Below, one piece after another: positions 27,945-37,281 of a stretch of 64,000 nucleotides of DNA. This DNA comes from Alterluteimonas quercicellularis (GTDB lineage: Bacteria; Pseudomonadota; Gammaproteobacteria; Xanthomonadales; Xanthomonadaceae): positions 62,001 through 126,000 of the forward strand of contig NZ_JAIWPR010000004.1 of NCBI RefSeq assembly GCF_021191635.1. Direction: 5' to 3'. A program made the translations under genes and the position numbers. Within the stretch, counting starts at the first letter, position 1, and every line of letters begins with the position of its first letter. Under the pieces are notes generated by a model. That model searched no databases, had not been told where the DNA came from, and saw nothing but the letters and a program-made list of their open reading frames with translations.

Positions 27945-28562
27945 ATGTTCACCGGATTGATCGAAGGCGTCGGCGCGCTGCAGGCCATCGAGCCGCGCGG
28001 CGGCGACGCGCGGCTGCGCATCGCGGTCGGTACGCTGCCGTTCGCCGACGCGGCGCTCGGCGAGAGCATCGCCGTCAACGGCGTCTGCCTGACCGCGGTC
28101 GCCTTCGGCGCCGATGCGTTCGAGGCCGACGCCTCCAGCGAGACCCTGGCGCTGACCTCGCTCGGCGCGCTGGCGCCGGGCCGCCCGCTGAACCTGGAGC
28201 GCGCGATGCGGCCCACCGACCGCCTCGGCGGCCACCTGGTCAGCGGCCACGTCGACGGCGTCGGCCGGGTCGTCTCGGTGCACGACGATGCGCGCGCGCA
28301 GCGCTGGCGCTTCTCGGCGCCGCCGGAGCTGATGCGCTACGTCGCGAAGAAGGGCTCGATCTGCGTCGACGGCGTCAGCCTGACCGTCAACGCGGTCGAC
28401 GCCGGCGGCTTCGAGGTCGCGCTGGTGCCGCACACCCTCGCGCATACCGCCTTCGGCGCGACCGCGGTCGGCGACCCGGTCAACCTGGAAGTCGACCTGG
28501 TCGCGCGCTACGTCGAGCGGCTGCTGGCGGCCGGGCAGGGCGCGCCGGAGGGCGCGGCATGA
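27945..28562 (+). CDS. ribE: Riboflavin synthase, alpha chain
   Basis: 205 aa with two tandem lumazine-binding domains. The first starts MFTGLIEGVGAL with GESIAVNGVCLT; the second, after about residue 98, has SGHVDGVGRV and KGSICVDGVSLTVN. It dismutates two 6,7-dimethyl-8-ribityllumazine molecules to riboflavin. A GGAGGGAGAAGG site precedes the ATG. First gene after the FMN riboswitch; its stop overlaps the ribBA start. Confidence 0.97.
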   Translation: MFTGLIEGVGALQAIEPRGGDARLRIAVGTLPFADAALGESIAVNGVCLTAVAFGADAFEADASSETLALTSLGALAPGRPLNLERAMRPTDRLGGHLVSGHVDGVGRVVSVHDDARAQRWRFSAPPELMRYVAKKGSICVDGVSLTVNAVDAGGFEVALVPHTLAHTAFGATAVGDPVNLEVDLVARYVERLLAAGQGAPEGAA

Positions 28563-29671
28563 GCTTCGCGACGATCCCGGAACTGCTGGAGGAGATCCGC
28601 GCCGGCCGCATGGTGGTCATCGTCGACGACGAGGACCGCGAGAACGAGGGCGACCTGATCATGGCCGCCGAACTGGTGCGGCCCTCCGACATCAACTTCA
28701 TGGTCACCCACGCGCGCGGCCTGGTCTGCCTGTCGCTCACCCGCGAGCGCTGCGCCCAGCTCGGCCTGCCGCCGATGGTGCGCGACAACACCTCGCCCCA
28801 CCACACCAACTTCACCGTCAGCATCGAGGCGGCCGAGGGCGTGACCACCGGCATCTCCGCCTACGACCGCGCCCACACCGTGCGCACCGCGGTGCGGCCC
28901 AACGCCGGCCCCGCCGACCTCGCCCAGCCCGGCCACATCTTCCCGCTGGCGGCGCAGCCGGGCGGGGTGCTGGCGCGCGCCGGCCACACCGAGGCGGCCA
29001 GCGACCTGGCCCTGCTCGCCGGGCTGGAACCGGCCGGCGTGCTGGTCGAGGTGCTCAATCCCGACGGCAGCATGGCCCGGCGCCCGGAACTGGAAGCCTT
29101 CGCGCGCGAGCACGGCCTGAAGATCGGCTCCATCGAGGACCTGATCCGCCACCGGCTGGAGACCGAGCACACCGTGGAGCGGGTGGACGCGCGCCCGATC
29201 GAGACCGACCACGGCCCGTTCGAGCTGGTGACCTATCGCGACCGGCTGAGCCATGGCCTGCACTTCGCGCTGGTGCGCGGCGCGCCGTCGCCCGCGCACG
29301 AGGCGCTGGTGCGGGTGCAGCCGCTCAACCCGCTGGCCGACGCGCTGCACTGGCGCCGGCCCGACCTCGGCCCGCTCAGCGGCGACGTGCTGGCGCGGCT
29401 GGCCCGCGAGCAGGCCGGTGCCCTGGTGCTGCTGGGCGAGGCGCCCGACGCCGACGCGCTGCTGGCCCGCCTGCGCGCCGCGCCGGAGCCGGCCCGCGGC
29501 GGCCGCGCCGGCGCGCTCGCCGAGTGGCGCCGCAACGGCGCCGGCAGCCAGATCCTGGCCGACCTGGGCTTCGGCCGCATCCGCGTGCTGGGCACCCCGC
29601 GCCGCCAGGTCGCGGTGGCGGGCTTCGGCCTGGAGGTGGTGGGCTACGCGGAACCGCCCGCGGCTGGCTAA
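28559..29671 (+). CDS. ribBA: DHBP synthase RibB fused to a degenerate RibA-like domain
   Basis: 370 aa. Residues 1 to about 205 are 3,4-dihydroxy-2-butanone-4-phosphate synthase: DDEDRENEGDLIMAAE (25-40), TSPHHTNFTVSIEA, and RAGHTEAASDLALLAG. Residues about 210-370 look like GTP cyclohydrolase II in layout but lack its zinc-binding Cys cluster (no CxxGD...RCDCG), so the C-terminal half is probably inactive for GTP hydrolysis. Such RibB-X hybrids are known in proteobacteria. A functional ribA must then lie elsewhere. Overlaps ribE (ATGA). Confidence 0.93.
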   Translation: MSFATIPELLEEIRAGRMVVIVDDEDRENEGDLIMAAELVRPSDINFMVTHARGLVCLSLTRERCAQLGLPPMVRDNTSPHHTNFTVSIEAAEGVTTGISAYDRAHTVRTAVRPNAGPADLAQPGHIFPLAAQPGGVLARAGHTEAASDLALLAGLEPAGVLVEVLNPDGSMARRPELEAFAREHGLKIGSIEDLIRHRLETEHTVERVDARPIETDHGPFELVTYRDRLSHGLHFALVRGAPSPAHEALVRVQPLNPLADALHWRRPDLGPLSGDVLARLAREQAGALVLLGEAPDADALLARLRAAPEPARGGRAGALAEWRRNGAGSQILADLGFGRIRVLGTPRRQVAVAGFGLEVVGYAEPPAAG

Positions 29672-29703
29672 ACTAGCCGGTCAGGCGTAGGGAAATCCAG
29701 GTC

Positions 29704-30636
29704 GTGAAATCGAGTTTCGAGTGGTTTAAACGCAGGTTGTCGGGCACGCATCGGGCGTCGTCGTCCGGCCAGGAGGACGCGCTGGCGCCCATCGCGGCGC
29801 AGTGGTCGTCCGAGGGTTACGCCGTGCTGCCGGGCTTCTATTCCGACGAAGAGATCGAGCAGGCCAAGGCCGCCGTGGGGCAGGCCTGGGCAGAGCGCTT
29901 GCCGCGCCTCGTGGTTGACGACATGGTGGCCCTGAAGCGGCTGCGCCTGGTCGACGTGGACGAGCATGCGCGTGCGCACCACCGTTTCAAGACCAACGAT
30001 CTCTACATGGAGTACGAGGCGGTCAGGCGGCTGGGGCTCAATGCCAGGCTCACCCCCATCCTCACGCGTCTCCTCGGACACGTGCCGGTGCTGTGCAACT
30101 CGCTCAGTTTCGAGCAGGGCAGCGCGCAGGACGACCACATCGATGCGCTGTTCATGACGCCGCGCAGCCCCCACCAGCTGGTCGCGACCTGGGTCGCGCT
30201 CGAGGATTGCCACCTGGACGCCGGTCCCCTGCGCTACTACCCCGGCAGCCATCGCATCCCGCCCTACGTCTTCAGTACCGGTAGCCACCATGTCGTGGAG
30301 ACGGAAATGCCGCATTGGCACGCCTACGTCAACCACGAGGTCGCCGCGCGCGGCCTGAAGCCGGAAGTCTTCGCGGCGCGCAAGGGCGACGTCTTCATCT
30401 GGAGCGCCTACCTGCTCCACGGCGGCAGCCCGATCAACGATCCGGCGCGCACGCGCAACAGCGTGGTCTTCCACTACTACTCCGAGGGCGACTGCGTGGC
30501 GCAGGGCTGTACCCTCGTGCCCTACGAGGGCGGCTACTGGATGCACCGTCCGCACCAGCCGGTGCCGGGCTTCGGCGAGCCCGAGGCGCCGCCGCTGCCG
30601 GCCAATGCAAGGGTGACCGGGATGGCCTCCGCATGA
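29704..30636 (+). CDS. PhyH-family Fe(II)/2-oxoglutarate dioxygenase inserted in the rib operon
   Basis: 310 aa from GTG. Phytanoyl-CoA dioxygenase-type pattern: H145-x-D147 (DDHIDALF), [12 protein letters not shown], then [17 protein letters not shown] with His239 and Arg251 for 2-oxoglutarate. All metal and cosubstrate residues are present. The substrate is unknown. It sits between ribBA and ribH, replacing the usual direct junction, and its ATGA overlap with ribH couples the two. The first 60 bases (TTTAAAC and similar) are less G+C-rich than neighbours, hinting at acquisition. No step of riboflavin synthesis uses such an enzyme. Confidence 0.88.
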   Translation: MKSSFEWFKRRLSGTHRASSSGQEDALAPIAAQWSSEGYAVLPGFYSDEEIEQAKAAVGQAWAERLPRLVVDDMVALKRLRLVDVDEHARAHHRFKTNDLYMEYEAVRRLGLNARLTPILTRLLGHVPVLCNSLSFEQGSAQDDHIDALFMTPRSPHQLVATWVALEDCHLDAGPLRYYPGSHRIPPYVFSTGSHHVVETEMPHWHAYVNHEVAARGLKPEVFAARKGDVFIWSAYLLHGGSPINDPARTRNSVVFHYYSEGDCVAQGCTLVPYEGGYWMHRPHQPVPGFGEPEAPPLPANARVTGMASA

Positions 30637-31100
30637 CCCACTACGAAGGCGACCTGCGCCCCGCCGAAGGCGCGCGCTTCGCGATCATCGCCAGCCGCTG
30701 GAACCCGCGCATCACCGACGCGCTGGTGGCCGGCGCGCGCAAGGCCTTCGCCGAGCACGGCGTGGCCGAGGACGCGGTGGACGTGATCCGCGTGCCCGGC
30801 GCCTGGGAGATCCCGGCGGTCGCCGCGCGCGTGGCCGCGGCCGGCGGCCATGCCGCGCTGGTCGCGCTGGGCTGCGTGATCCGCGGCGACACCCGCCACT
30901 TCGAGCAGGTGGCCGACAACTGCGCCGAGGGGCTGATGCAGGTGTCGCTGGAGTTCGGCCTGCCGGTGGCCAACGGCGTGCTGGCGGTGGACGACGTGGT
31001 CGACGCCGAGCGCCGCGCCGGCGGCAGCCACGGCAACAAGGGCGAGGAATGCGCGCTGGTCGCGATCGAGATGAGCGACCTGGTGGAGAAGCTGCCGTGA
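30633..31100 (+). CDS. ribH: 6,7-dimethyl-8-ribityllumazine synthase
   Basis: 155 aa. Joins the RibB product to the pyrimidine to make lumazine. Motifs: [41 protein letters not shown] (with the catalytic His) and NGVLAVDD; C-terminal [14 protein letters not shown]. Length is typical. Start overlaps the dioxygenase stop, and its own stop overlaps the nusB GTG. Confidence 0.97.
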   Translation: MTHYEGDLRPAEGARFAIIASRWNPRITDALVAGARKAFAEHGVAEDAVDVIRVPGAWEIPAVAARVAAAGGHAALVALGCVIRGDTRHFEQVADNCAEGLMQVSLEFGLPVANGVLAVDDVVDAERRAGGSHGNKGEECALVAIEMSDLVEKLP

Positions 31101-31558
31101 GCCGGCCGCATCGCGGGGGCGTGGACCCGGTGCTGCGCACGCGCGCGCGCCGGCGGGCGCTGCAGGCGGTGTACGCCTGGCAGGTCAGCGGCGGGGACGC
31201 GCGCGGCATCGTCGCCCAGTTCGCGCACGAGCAGGCCAACGAAGTCGCCGACCTCGAGTATTTCGAGGACCTGGTGCGCGGCGTGCTCGGCCAGCACGCC
31301 GCGCTCGACGCTTCGCTGCAGCCCTTCCTCGACCGCCCGATCGGCGAGGTCGACCAGATCGAGCGCGCGATGCTGCGCATCGCCGCCTACGAGCTGCAGC
31401 ACCGCATCGACGTGCCGTACCGCGTGGTCATCGACGAGGCGCTGAAGACCGTCAAGCGCTTCGGTTCCGAGCACGGCCACACCTACGTCAACGGCGTGCT
31501 CGACCGCGCGAGCGCGGACTGGCGCGCCGTCGAGGTGGGGGCCGCGCGGCGCGGATGA
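31097..31558 (+). CDS. nusB: Transcription antitermination factor NusB
   Basis: 153 aa. All-helical NusB fold: [14 protein letters not shown] at the start, [23 protein letters not shown] in the middle and [27 protein letters not shown] at the end, which is the family signature. Works with NusA, NusE and NusG on boxA of rRNA transcripts. GTG start overlapping ribH (GTGA). ribH-nusB-thiL is the classic proteobacterial order. Confidence 0.96.
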   Translation: MSRPHRGGVDPVLRTRARRRALQAVYAWQVSGGDARGIVAQFAHEQANEVADLEYFEDLVRGVLGQHAALDASLQPFLDRPIGEVDQIERAMLRIAAYELQHRIDVPYRVVIDEALKTVKRFGSEHGHTYVNGVLDRASADWRAVEVGAARRG

Positions 31559-31652
31559 GCGCAGGCGCGGCGCGAGCGGCCGGTATCGGCGCAGCGCCCG
31601 CGCAAGCAGGACGCCGCCGGCATCCCGCGGGCGGATCGCACGGAGCCGCATG

Positions 31653-32609
31653 ATGGCCGAGTTCGACCTCATCGACCGCATCCGCCGCCGCGCCGTCGTG
31701 CGCGACGACGTCGCGCTCGGCATCGGCGACGACGCCGCCCTGCTGCGCCCGCCGCCGGGCCGCGAGCTCGCCGTCGCCACCGACGCCCTCAACGCCGGCG
31801 TGCACTTCCCCGCCGACACCGCGCCCGAGGCCATCGGCTGGAAGGCACTGGCGGTGAACCTGTCCGACCTCGCCGCGATGGGCGCGACCCCCGCCTGGTG
31901 CACGCTGTCGCTCTCGCTGCCCGAGCCGGACCCCGCCTGGGTCGAGGCGCTCGCCGAGGGCCTGCTCGCGCTCGCCGCGCGGCACGGCGTGAGCCTGGTC
32001 GGCGGCGACACCACGCGCGGGCCGCTGTCGCTGTGCGTGACCGCGATCGGCCACGTGGCGCCGGGCCGGGCCCTGCGCCGCGACGGCGCCCGCGACGGCG
32101 ACGACATCTGGGTCAGCGGCACCCTGGGCGACGCCGCGGCCGCGCTGCAGGCCTGGGAGCGCAGCGCGCCGGTGCCCGAGGCGCTGCGCGAGCGGCTGGA
32201 GCGGCCGTCCCCGCGGATCGCGCTGGGCGCGGCCCTGGCCGGGCGCGCGCATGCCGCGATCGACGTGTCCGACGGGCTGCTCGCCGACCTCGGCCACGTG
32301 CTGCGCGCCAGCGGCGTGGGCGCCGAGCTCGCCGTCGACGCCCTGCCCGCCTCGGACGCGCTGCGCGCCGCCGTGCCCGTACCGCAGGCGCGCCGCGCGC
32401 TGCAGGCCGGCGGCGGCGACGACTACGAACTGTGCTTCACCGCACCGGCCGGCGTGCGCGCCGGCATCGAGGCCGCCGCGCGCGAAGCCGGCGTGGCCGC
32501 GACCCGCATCGGCCGCATCGTCGCCGGCGAGGGCATCGCCTGCCGCGACGCCGACGGCGCGCCCTGGCAGCCCCCCGGCGCCGGCTACGAGCACTTCGGC
32601 CGGGGTTAG
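31653..32609 (+). CDS. thiL: Thiamine-monophosphate kinase
   Basis: 318 aa from MAEFDLI. An ATG one codon earlier exists, but the GGAG at 31642-31645 is better spaced for this one. Phosphorylates TMP to TPP. Motifs: LGIGDDAALL, VATDALNAGVHFP, AVNLSDLAAMGATP, VGGDTTRGPLSL, AIDVSDGLLADLGH and GGDDYELCF. The stop codon lies in the loop of a near-perfect hairpin (97-105 paired with 110-118 in 32597-32618). Confidence 0.96.
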   Translation: MAEFDLIDRIRRRAVVRDDVALGIGDDAALLRPPPGRELAVATDALNAGVHFPADTAPEAIGWKALAVNLSDLAAMGATPAWCTLSLSLPEPDPAWVEALAEGLLALAARHGVSLVGGDTTRGPLSLCVTAIGHVAPGRALRRDGARDGDDIWVSGTLGDAAAALQAWERSAPVPEALRERLERPSPRIALGAALAGRAHAAIDVSDGLLADLGHVLRASGVGAELAVDALPASDALRAAVPVPQARRALQAGGGDDYELCFTAPAGVRAGIEAAAREAGVAATRIGRIVAGEGIACRDADGAPWQPPGAGYEHFGRG

Positions 32610-32658
32610 CCGCGGCCGGTCCCGATTGCAGCAGGCAGACCGGTCCCGACAAGCCCTT

Positions 32659-32726
32659 GTAGGAGCGCGCTTGCGCGCGATCGGGCGTTCGTCGCGCATT
32701 TCGGTCGCGCGCGAGCGCGCTCCTAC
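32659..32726. repeat. REP pair after thiL
   Basis: GTAGGAGCGCGCTTGCGCGC (from 32659) and its inverse ending GCGCTCCTAC at 32726 flank a 24-base spacer. Between convergent thiL and the patB-like gene it may act as a bidirectional mRNA end. The right unit provides the TAG stop of the patB-like gene. Confidence 0.9.
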
Positions 32727-33898
32727 GGGGGATCGGCGCGTGCGGGCTCGACCGCCCGCGCCATGCGCGCCAGCGCTTCGTCGAGCAGCGGGCGCGGCAT
32801 CGCGAAGTTCATCCGCACGAAGCCCGCGCCGCCGTCGCCGCACTCGGCGCCGTCGGTCAGCGCGAGGCCGGCCTCGCGGAAGCGGCGCGCCGGCTGCGCG
32901 TCGCCGAGCGCGCGGCAGTCGAACCAGGCCAGGTAGGTGCCTTCCGGCGCGCGGTAGCCCAGCCGCGGCAGTTCGTTGCGCACGCGCGCGTCGATCAGCG
33001 CGCGGTTGCCGGCCAGGTAGTCGAGCACGCGGTCGAGCCAGCCGCCGCCCTCGCGGTAGGCGACGGTGTTGGCGACCACGCCCAGCGTCGCGGTGGCGTG
33101 GCCGGCCAGCGGCGCCATGCGCCGCCAGCGCGCCTGGTCCTCGTCGCAGGTGAGGATCAGCTGCGCGCACTTGAGCCCGGGCAGGTTCCAGCCCTTCGAC
33201 GCGGAGGTGGCGGTGATCGCCTGCGCCGCGGCGACGGGGCCGAGCGAGGCGTAGGGCACGTGCCGGTGCGGCGCGAACACCAGCGGGGCATGGATCTCGT
33301 CGCAGAACACCCGCGCGCCGTGGCGGGCGGCGATCTCCGAGAAGCGCGCCAGTTCCTCCGCGGTGTACACGCGGCCCAGCGGGTTGTGCGGGTTGCACAG
33401 GATCGCCAGCTTCGCGCCCTGGGCGAAGGCCGCGTCGAGCGCCTCCTCGTCGAAGCGCCAGTCGCCGCCGTCCTCGCGCATCGGCACCTGCAGCACCGGG
33501 TGGCCCAGCAGCCGCAGCAGCGGCACGAAGGGCATGTAGTTCGGCGTGGGCAGCACCACCGGCGTGCGCTCGGGCAGCAGGTGGCGCAGCGCCAGCTCCA
33601 GGCCCGTCAGCACGTCGGGCAGCGGGTGGATGCGGGCGGGTTCCGGCGACCAGCCGTAGCGCTCGGCGTGCCAGTCCGCGCAGGCGGCGGCCAGCGCGTC
33701 GGTCAGCGGCGTCGAGAGATAGCCGGTGCGGCCGCCGGCGATCGACGCGTGCAGCGCGGCCTCGATCTCCGGCGCGATGCCGAAGTCCATCTCGGCCACG
33801 AACGCGCCGATGCAGTCGGGGAACGCGGTCCACTTCAGGCCGCCGCCGGCGCGCAGGTCGTCGAGGGTCAGCGCGTCGAGGCGGGCGGCGAAATCCAC
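32723..33898 (-). CDS. MalY/PatB-type PLP aminotransferase / cystathionine beta-lyase
   Basis: 391 aa. N-terminal KWTAFPDCIGAFVAEMDFGIAP and RTGYLS are MalY/PatB signatures; NPHNPLGRVYTAEEL, FCDEIHAPLVF, and TSASKGWNLPGLKCAQLI with the PLP lysine follow. The group splits C-S bonds in cystathionine or S-conjugates. Its last codons (ADPP, then TAG) run into the GTAGGAGCG repeat, so the repeat supplies the stop codon. Confidence 0.92.
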   Translation of the reverse strand: MDFAARLDALTLDDLRAGGGLKWTAFPDCIGAFVAEMDFGIAPEIEAALHASIAGGRTGYLSTPLTDALAAACADWHAERYGWSPEPARIHPLPDVLTGLELALRHLLPERTPVVLPTPNYMPFVPLLRLLGHPVLQVPMREDGGDWRFDEEALDAAFAQGAKLAILCNPHNPLGRVYTAEELARFSEIAARHGARVFCDEIHAPLVFAPHRHVPYASLGPVAAAQAITATSASKGWNLPGLKCAQLILTCDEDQARWRRMAPLAGHATATLGVVANTVAYREGGGWLDRVLDYLAGNRALIDARVRNELPRLGYRAPEGTYLAWFDCRALGDAQPARRFREAGLALTDGAECGDGGAGFVRMNFAMPRPLLDEALARMARAVEPARADPP

Positions 33899-33929
33899 GG
33901 GCGTGCGTTCGTCGGAGCGATGCGCCAGT

Positions 33930-35243
33930 CTACGCGCCCGGCCTCGGGGCGCGGCGCCGGAAACGGTAGATCAGCGCGCCCACCGCGATCGCCGCCGCCA
34001 CCGCCAGCAGGTTGGCGGTGCTGGCCGCCAGCAGCAGCGACAGCGACAGCAGCAGCGCCGTGACCGGGATCAGCGGCCCGCCGGGCAGGCGCATGCTCGT
34101 CGGCGGGTCGCCGTAGCGGCGACGCAGCACCAGCACGCTGCCGGCCGTGGTGATGTAGCCGATCAGGCGGGTGACCATCGACAGCACCGCGAGCTGCACG
34201 AACGAGCCCGTCAGCGCCAGCGCCAGGGCGATCGCGGCCTGCACGCCGATGGCGATCGCCGGCGTGCGGAAGCGCGGATGCACCCGCGCCAGCACGCCGG
34301 GCCCGTAGCCGTCGGCGGCCAGCGCGTGCAGGAAGCGCGGGCCCAGCATCATGGTGTTGTTGTTGGTGCCCAGGATCGACAGCGCCGCGCCCACGGTGAG
34401 CACCAGCGCCAGGCCCTCGCCGCCGAAGGTGGCCGCGGCGTCGGCCAGCGGCGTCTTCGAGTCCGCGAGCCCCGGCAGGGTGCCCTGCGCGACCAGCTGC
34501 GTGGCCGCGTAGACCAGGGTCACCAGCGCGATCATGGTCAGCATCGCGAACGGCACGTTGCGGCGCGGGTCCTTGTACTCGCCCGCGGCGACCGGCAGGT
34601 TCTCGAAGCCGGCGTAGGCGAACAGCAGCAGCAGCGCGGCCTCGGCGGCCCCGCCGGTGGACAGCGGCGGCGCCGGCGCGCCGAAGGCCAGGCCCCAGTC
34701 CATGTGGAACAGGCCGATGAAGACGAACAGCAGCAGCGGCACCAGCTTGCCGAACACCAGCGCCCCGGCCGCGTGCGCGGCCCAGCGCACGCCGACCACG
34801 TTGATCGCGGTGAGCAGCAGCAGCGAGCCGGCCACCACGAACGCGCGCCCGCCGCCGGCGGACGCCGCGGGCCAGAACCGCGCCACCGCGTCGGCCAGCC
34901 CGTTCGACAGCGACGCCGCCACGCTCACCCGGGTCAGCCAGATGGTCCAGCCGACCTGGAAGCCGACGAAGGGCCCGAAGGCCTCGCGCGCGTAGAGGTA
35001 GCTGCCGCCTTGCTGCTCGAAGTAGCTCGCGGCCTTGGCGTAGCACAGCACCAGCAGGCCCACGGTGGCGCCGGCCAGCAGCGTCGCCCACACGCTGAAG
35101 GGCCCGAGCAGGCCGAACGCGGCCGCCGGCAGCAGGTAGATGCCGCTGCCGACGACGTCGTTCACCGACAGGCCGACCAGTTGCCAGCGGCCCACCGCGC
35201 GCAGCAGGCCGCCCTGGGCGGTCGTCGGTTCCGGCTGGCTCAA
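33930..35243 (-). CDS. APC-superfamily amino acid permease
   Basis: 437 aa with about 12 membrane segments. TM1 contains the unwound GSGIYLLPAA glycine motif; the LLLFAYAGFENLPVAAGE motif of TM6 and the NNNTMMLGPRFLHALAADGY loop are typical of APC transporters. Substrate unknown, probably an amino acid. Stands 31 bases upstream of the patB-like gene on the same strand, so they may be cotranscribed, linking uptake to C-S lyase or aminotransferase chemistry (inference). Confidence 0.9.
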   Translation of the reverse strand: MSQPEPTTAQGGLLRAVGRWQLVGLSVNDVVGSGIYLLPAAAFGLLGPFSVWATLLAGATVGLLVLCYAKAASYFEQQGGSYLYAREAFGPFVGFQVGWTIWLTRVSVAASLSNGLADAVARFWPAASAGGGRAFVVAGSLLLLTAINVVGVRWAAHAAGALVFGKLVPLLLFVFIGLFHMDWGLAFGAPAPPLSTGGAAEAALLLLFAYAGFENLPVAAGEYKDPRRNVPFAMLTMIALVTLVYAATQLVAQGTLPGLADSKTPLADAAATFGGEGLALVLTVGAALSILGTNNNTMMLGPRFLHALAADGYGPGVLARVHPRFRTPAIAIGVQAAIALALALTGSFVQLAVLSMVTRLIGYITTAGSVLVLRRRYGDPPTSMRLPGGPLIPVTALLLSLSLLLAASTANLLAVAAAIAVGALIYRFRRRAPRPGA

Positions 35244-35300
35244 GGCGCACTCCCCGTGGCGGACTGGCCGATGGTAGCGAAAGGCCGGCGCGGGCGGGGC

Positions 35301-36698
35301 TCAGGCGTCCGCGAGGGGCGGCAGGACCTTGCCCGGGTTGAGGATGCCGTCCGGGTCGAAGGCCCGCTTCACCGCGTGCATCAGCGCGAGCGTCGGCGCG
35401 TCGAACGCCGCGCGCATGTAGTCGCGCTTGGCCAGGCCGATGCCGTGCTCGCCGGAGAGCGTGCCGCCCAGCGCCAGCACCGTCGCGAACAGCTCGGGCA
35501 GCGCGGCGTGGGCGCGCGCGTGCTGCCCGGGATCGGCCGGATCGTAGAGGATGTTGGCGTGCAGGTTGCCGTTGCCGGCGTGGCCGAAGGCGATGATCGG
35601 GATCGCGTGGCGGCGCGACAGCGCCTGGATCGCCTCGACCAGGTCGGGGATGCGCGCCACCGGCACCACCACGTCCTCGTTGAGCTTGGCCGGGGCGATC
35701 GCCCGCTGCGCGTGCGACAGCGCCTTGCGCGCCGCCCACAGGCGCCCGGCCCGCGCCTGGTCGGCGGCGCGTTCCAGGCCGAGGAGCCCTGCGCCGCGGG
35801 CGGCCGCTTCGAGCGCGTCCAGCGCCCGGGGCAGGGTGGCCGGGTCGCCGTCGGCCTCGATCAGCAGCAGGGCGCCCGCCTCGGGCAGCTCGGCGCCGCC
35901 CACCTCGCGCGCCAGGCGCAGGCTGGTGGCGTCCATGAACTCCAGCATCGACGGTGCGACCGGCTGCGCCATCAGCCGCGCGACCGCGGCCGCGGCGCTC
36001 GCGGCGTCGGCGTAGAACGCGCGCAGGCCGGCGCGAGCGGCCGGCAGCGGCGCCAGCTTCAGCGTGGCCTCGACGATCAGCGCCAGCGTGCCCTCGCTGC
36101 CCACGACCACCCGGGTGAGGTCGTAGCCGGTCGCGTCCTTGGTGGTGGCGCTGCCCAGGCGCACCAGCTCGCCGGTGCCGGTGACCGCGGCCAGCCCGAG
36201 CACGTTGTCGCGGGTGGCGCCGTACTTGACCGTGCGCGGGCCGCCCGCGTTGCAGGCGAGGTTGCCGCCCACCGTGCAGGTCTCCGCGCTGGCGGGATCG
36301 GGCGGCCAGAACAGCCCGTGCGGGGCCAGCGCCGCCTGGACCTCGGCGTTGGTCGCGCCCGGCTCGACCACGGCGATGCGGTTGGCCGGCTCGATCGCCA
36401 GGATGCGCCGCATGCGCTCGAACGAGACCAGCACGCCGCCGCCGACCGGGCGCGCCGAACCGGTGCTGCTGGTGCCGGCGCCGCGCGCGACCACCGCCGC
36501 GCCGTGCTGGCGGCAGATGCGCACCAGCGCGGCGACCTCGTCGGCCGAGGCGGGCAGGGCGATGCCGGCGGGACGGTCGTCCCCGCCCGCGCCCGGCGCG
36601 AAGGCGTCCAGCGCGGCGGCGTCGGTGCGCCAGCGCGGGCCGAGCAGGGCGGACAGGGCTGGGCCGAAGCCGGAAGGCGGCGCGCGCATGGCGCGCAT
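35301..36698 (-). CDS. FAD-linked oxidase, GlcD / D-lactate dehydrogenase type
   Basis: 465 aa from MRAMRAPPSGFG (a second ATG at 36689 is equally possible). PCMH-type FAD-binding domain (residues about 40-215: VARGAGTSSTGSARPVGGGV, CTVGGNLACNAGGPRTVKYG, ATGYDLTRVVVGSEGTL) and a FAD-oxidase C-terminal domain (FGHAGNGNLHANILYDP, SGEHGIGLAK, FDPDGILNPGKVLP). Oxidises a 2-hydroxyacid, likely D-lactate or glycolate, passing electrons to quinone or another acceptor. No GlcE/GlcF partners adjoin. Confidence 0.9.
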   Translation of the reverse strand: MRAMRAPPSGFGPALSALLGPRWRTDAAALDAFAPGAGGDDRPAGIALPASADEVAALVRICRQHGAAVVARGAGTSSTGSARPVGGGVLVSFERMRRILAIEPANRIAVVEPGATNAEVQAALAPHGLFWPPDPASAETCTVGGNLACNAGGPRTVKYGATRDNVLGLAAVTGTGELVRLGSATTKDATGYDLTRVVVGSEGTLALIVEATLKLAPLPAARAGLRAFYADAASAAAAVARLMAQPVAPSMLEFMDATSLRLAREVGGAELPEAGALLLIEADGDPATLPRALDALEAAARGAGLLGLERAADQARAGRLWAARKALSHAQRAIAPAKLNEDVVVPVARIPDLVEAIQALSRRHAIPIIAFGHAGNGNLHANILYDPADPGQHARAHAALPELFATVLALGGTLSGEHGIGLAKRDYMRAAFDAPTLALMHAVKRAFDPDGILNPGKVLPPLADA

Positions 36699-36767
36699 TC
36701 TAGGGCCGGACCCGCGATTCGCGAGCCGATCTGCCCAAGCGATCGGACGGGCGTGCCCCCGGTTCCC

Positions 36768-36834
36768 GTAGGAGCGCGCTCGCGCGCGACGGGGGCGCTC
36801 CCTGTACATCTGTCGCGCGCGAGCGCGCTCCTGC
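36768..36834. repeat. REP pair between yraN and the FAD oxidase gene
   Basis: GTAGGAGCGCGCTCGCGCGC from 36768 and the inverse ending GCGCTCCTGC at 36834, separated by a 23-base spacer. The second unit carries one mismatch (CTGC for CTAC). Confidence 0.88.
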
Positions 36835-36853
36835 GGACAGGGGACGCGAGCGC

Positions 36854-37255
36854 TCAGTCGTCGGCGCGGAAGGCGTCGCGGATCCAGCGCAGCCGCGGCG
36901 GCTCGCCCCCGGCCTCCACCACGTCGAAGCGGCACGGCGCCTGCGCCCAGCGCGGGTGCGCGGCGAGGAAGGCCCGCGCCGCGCGTACCAGCCGCGCGCG
37001 CTTGCCGGCGTCGACGGAGGCCGCGCCGCCGCCGAAGGCCGCGCTGCGCCGGTAGCGCACTTCCACGAACACCAGCGCGCCGCCGGCCTCGTGCATCACC
37101 AGGTCCAGCTCGCCGAAGCGGTCGCCGGCATTGGCGGCGACCACGCGCAGGCCCTGGGCCTGCAGGTGCTCGCGCGCCAGCCGCTCGACCGCCTGGCCGC
37201 GTTCGCGGCTCGTGGCGGCGTCCCGGCGGCGTCCCCGGGGCGGGGCGGGCGGCAT
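36854..37255 (-). CDS. yraN: YraN/UPF0102 family protein
   Basis: 133 aa. Predicted nuclease-like fold: [36 protein letters not shown] and [37 protein letters not shown] are the family hallmarks; the GELDL and FVEVR acidic and charged residues match a restriction-endonuclease-like core. Role unproven. Typical neighbour of lpoA and rsmI. Confidence 0.93.
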   Translation of the reverse strand: MPPAPPRGRRRDAATSRERGQAVERLAREHLQAQGLRVVAANAGDRFGELDLVMHEAGGALVFVEVRYRRSAAFGGGAASVDAGKRARLVRAARAFLAAHPRWAQAPCRFDVVEAGGEPPRLRWIRDAFRADD

Positions 37256-37281
37256 CCGTGCCGGGCCTCGTGCGTGCGGCG

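Noticed and set aside
35301-36698. Specific assignment of the FAD oxidase as glycolate oxidase GlcD
   Set aside because: No glcE or glcF alongside, so only the family level is supported.
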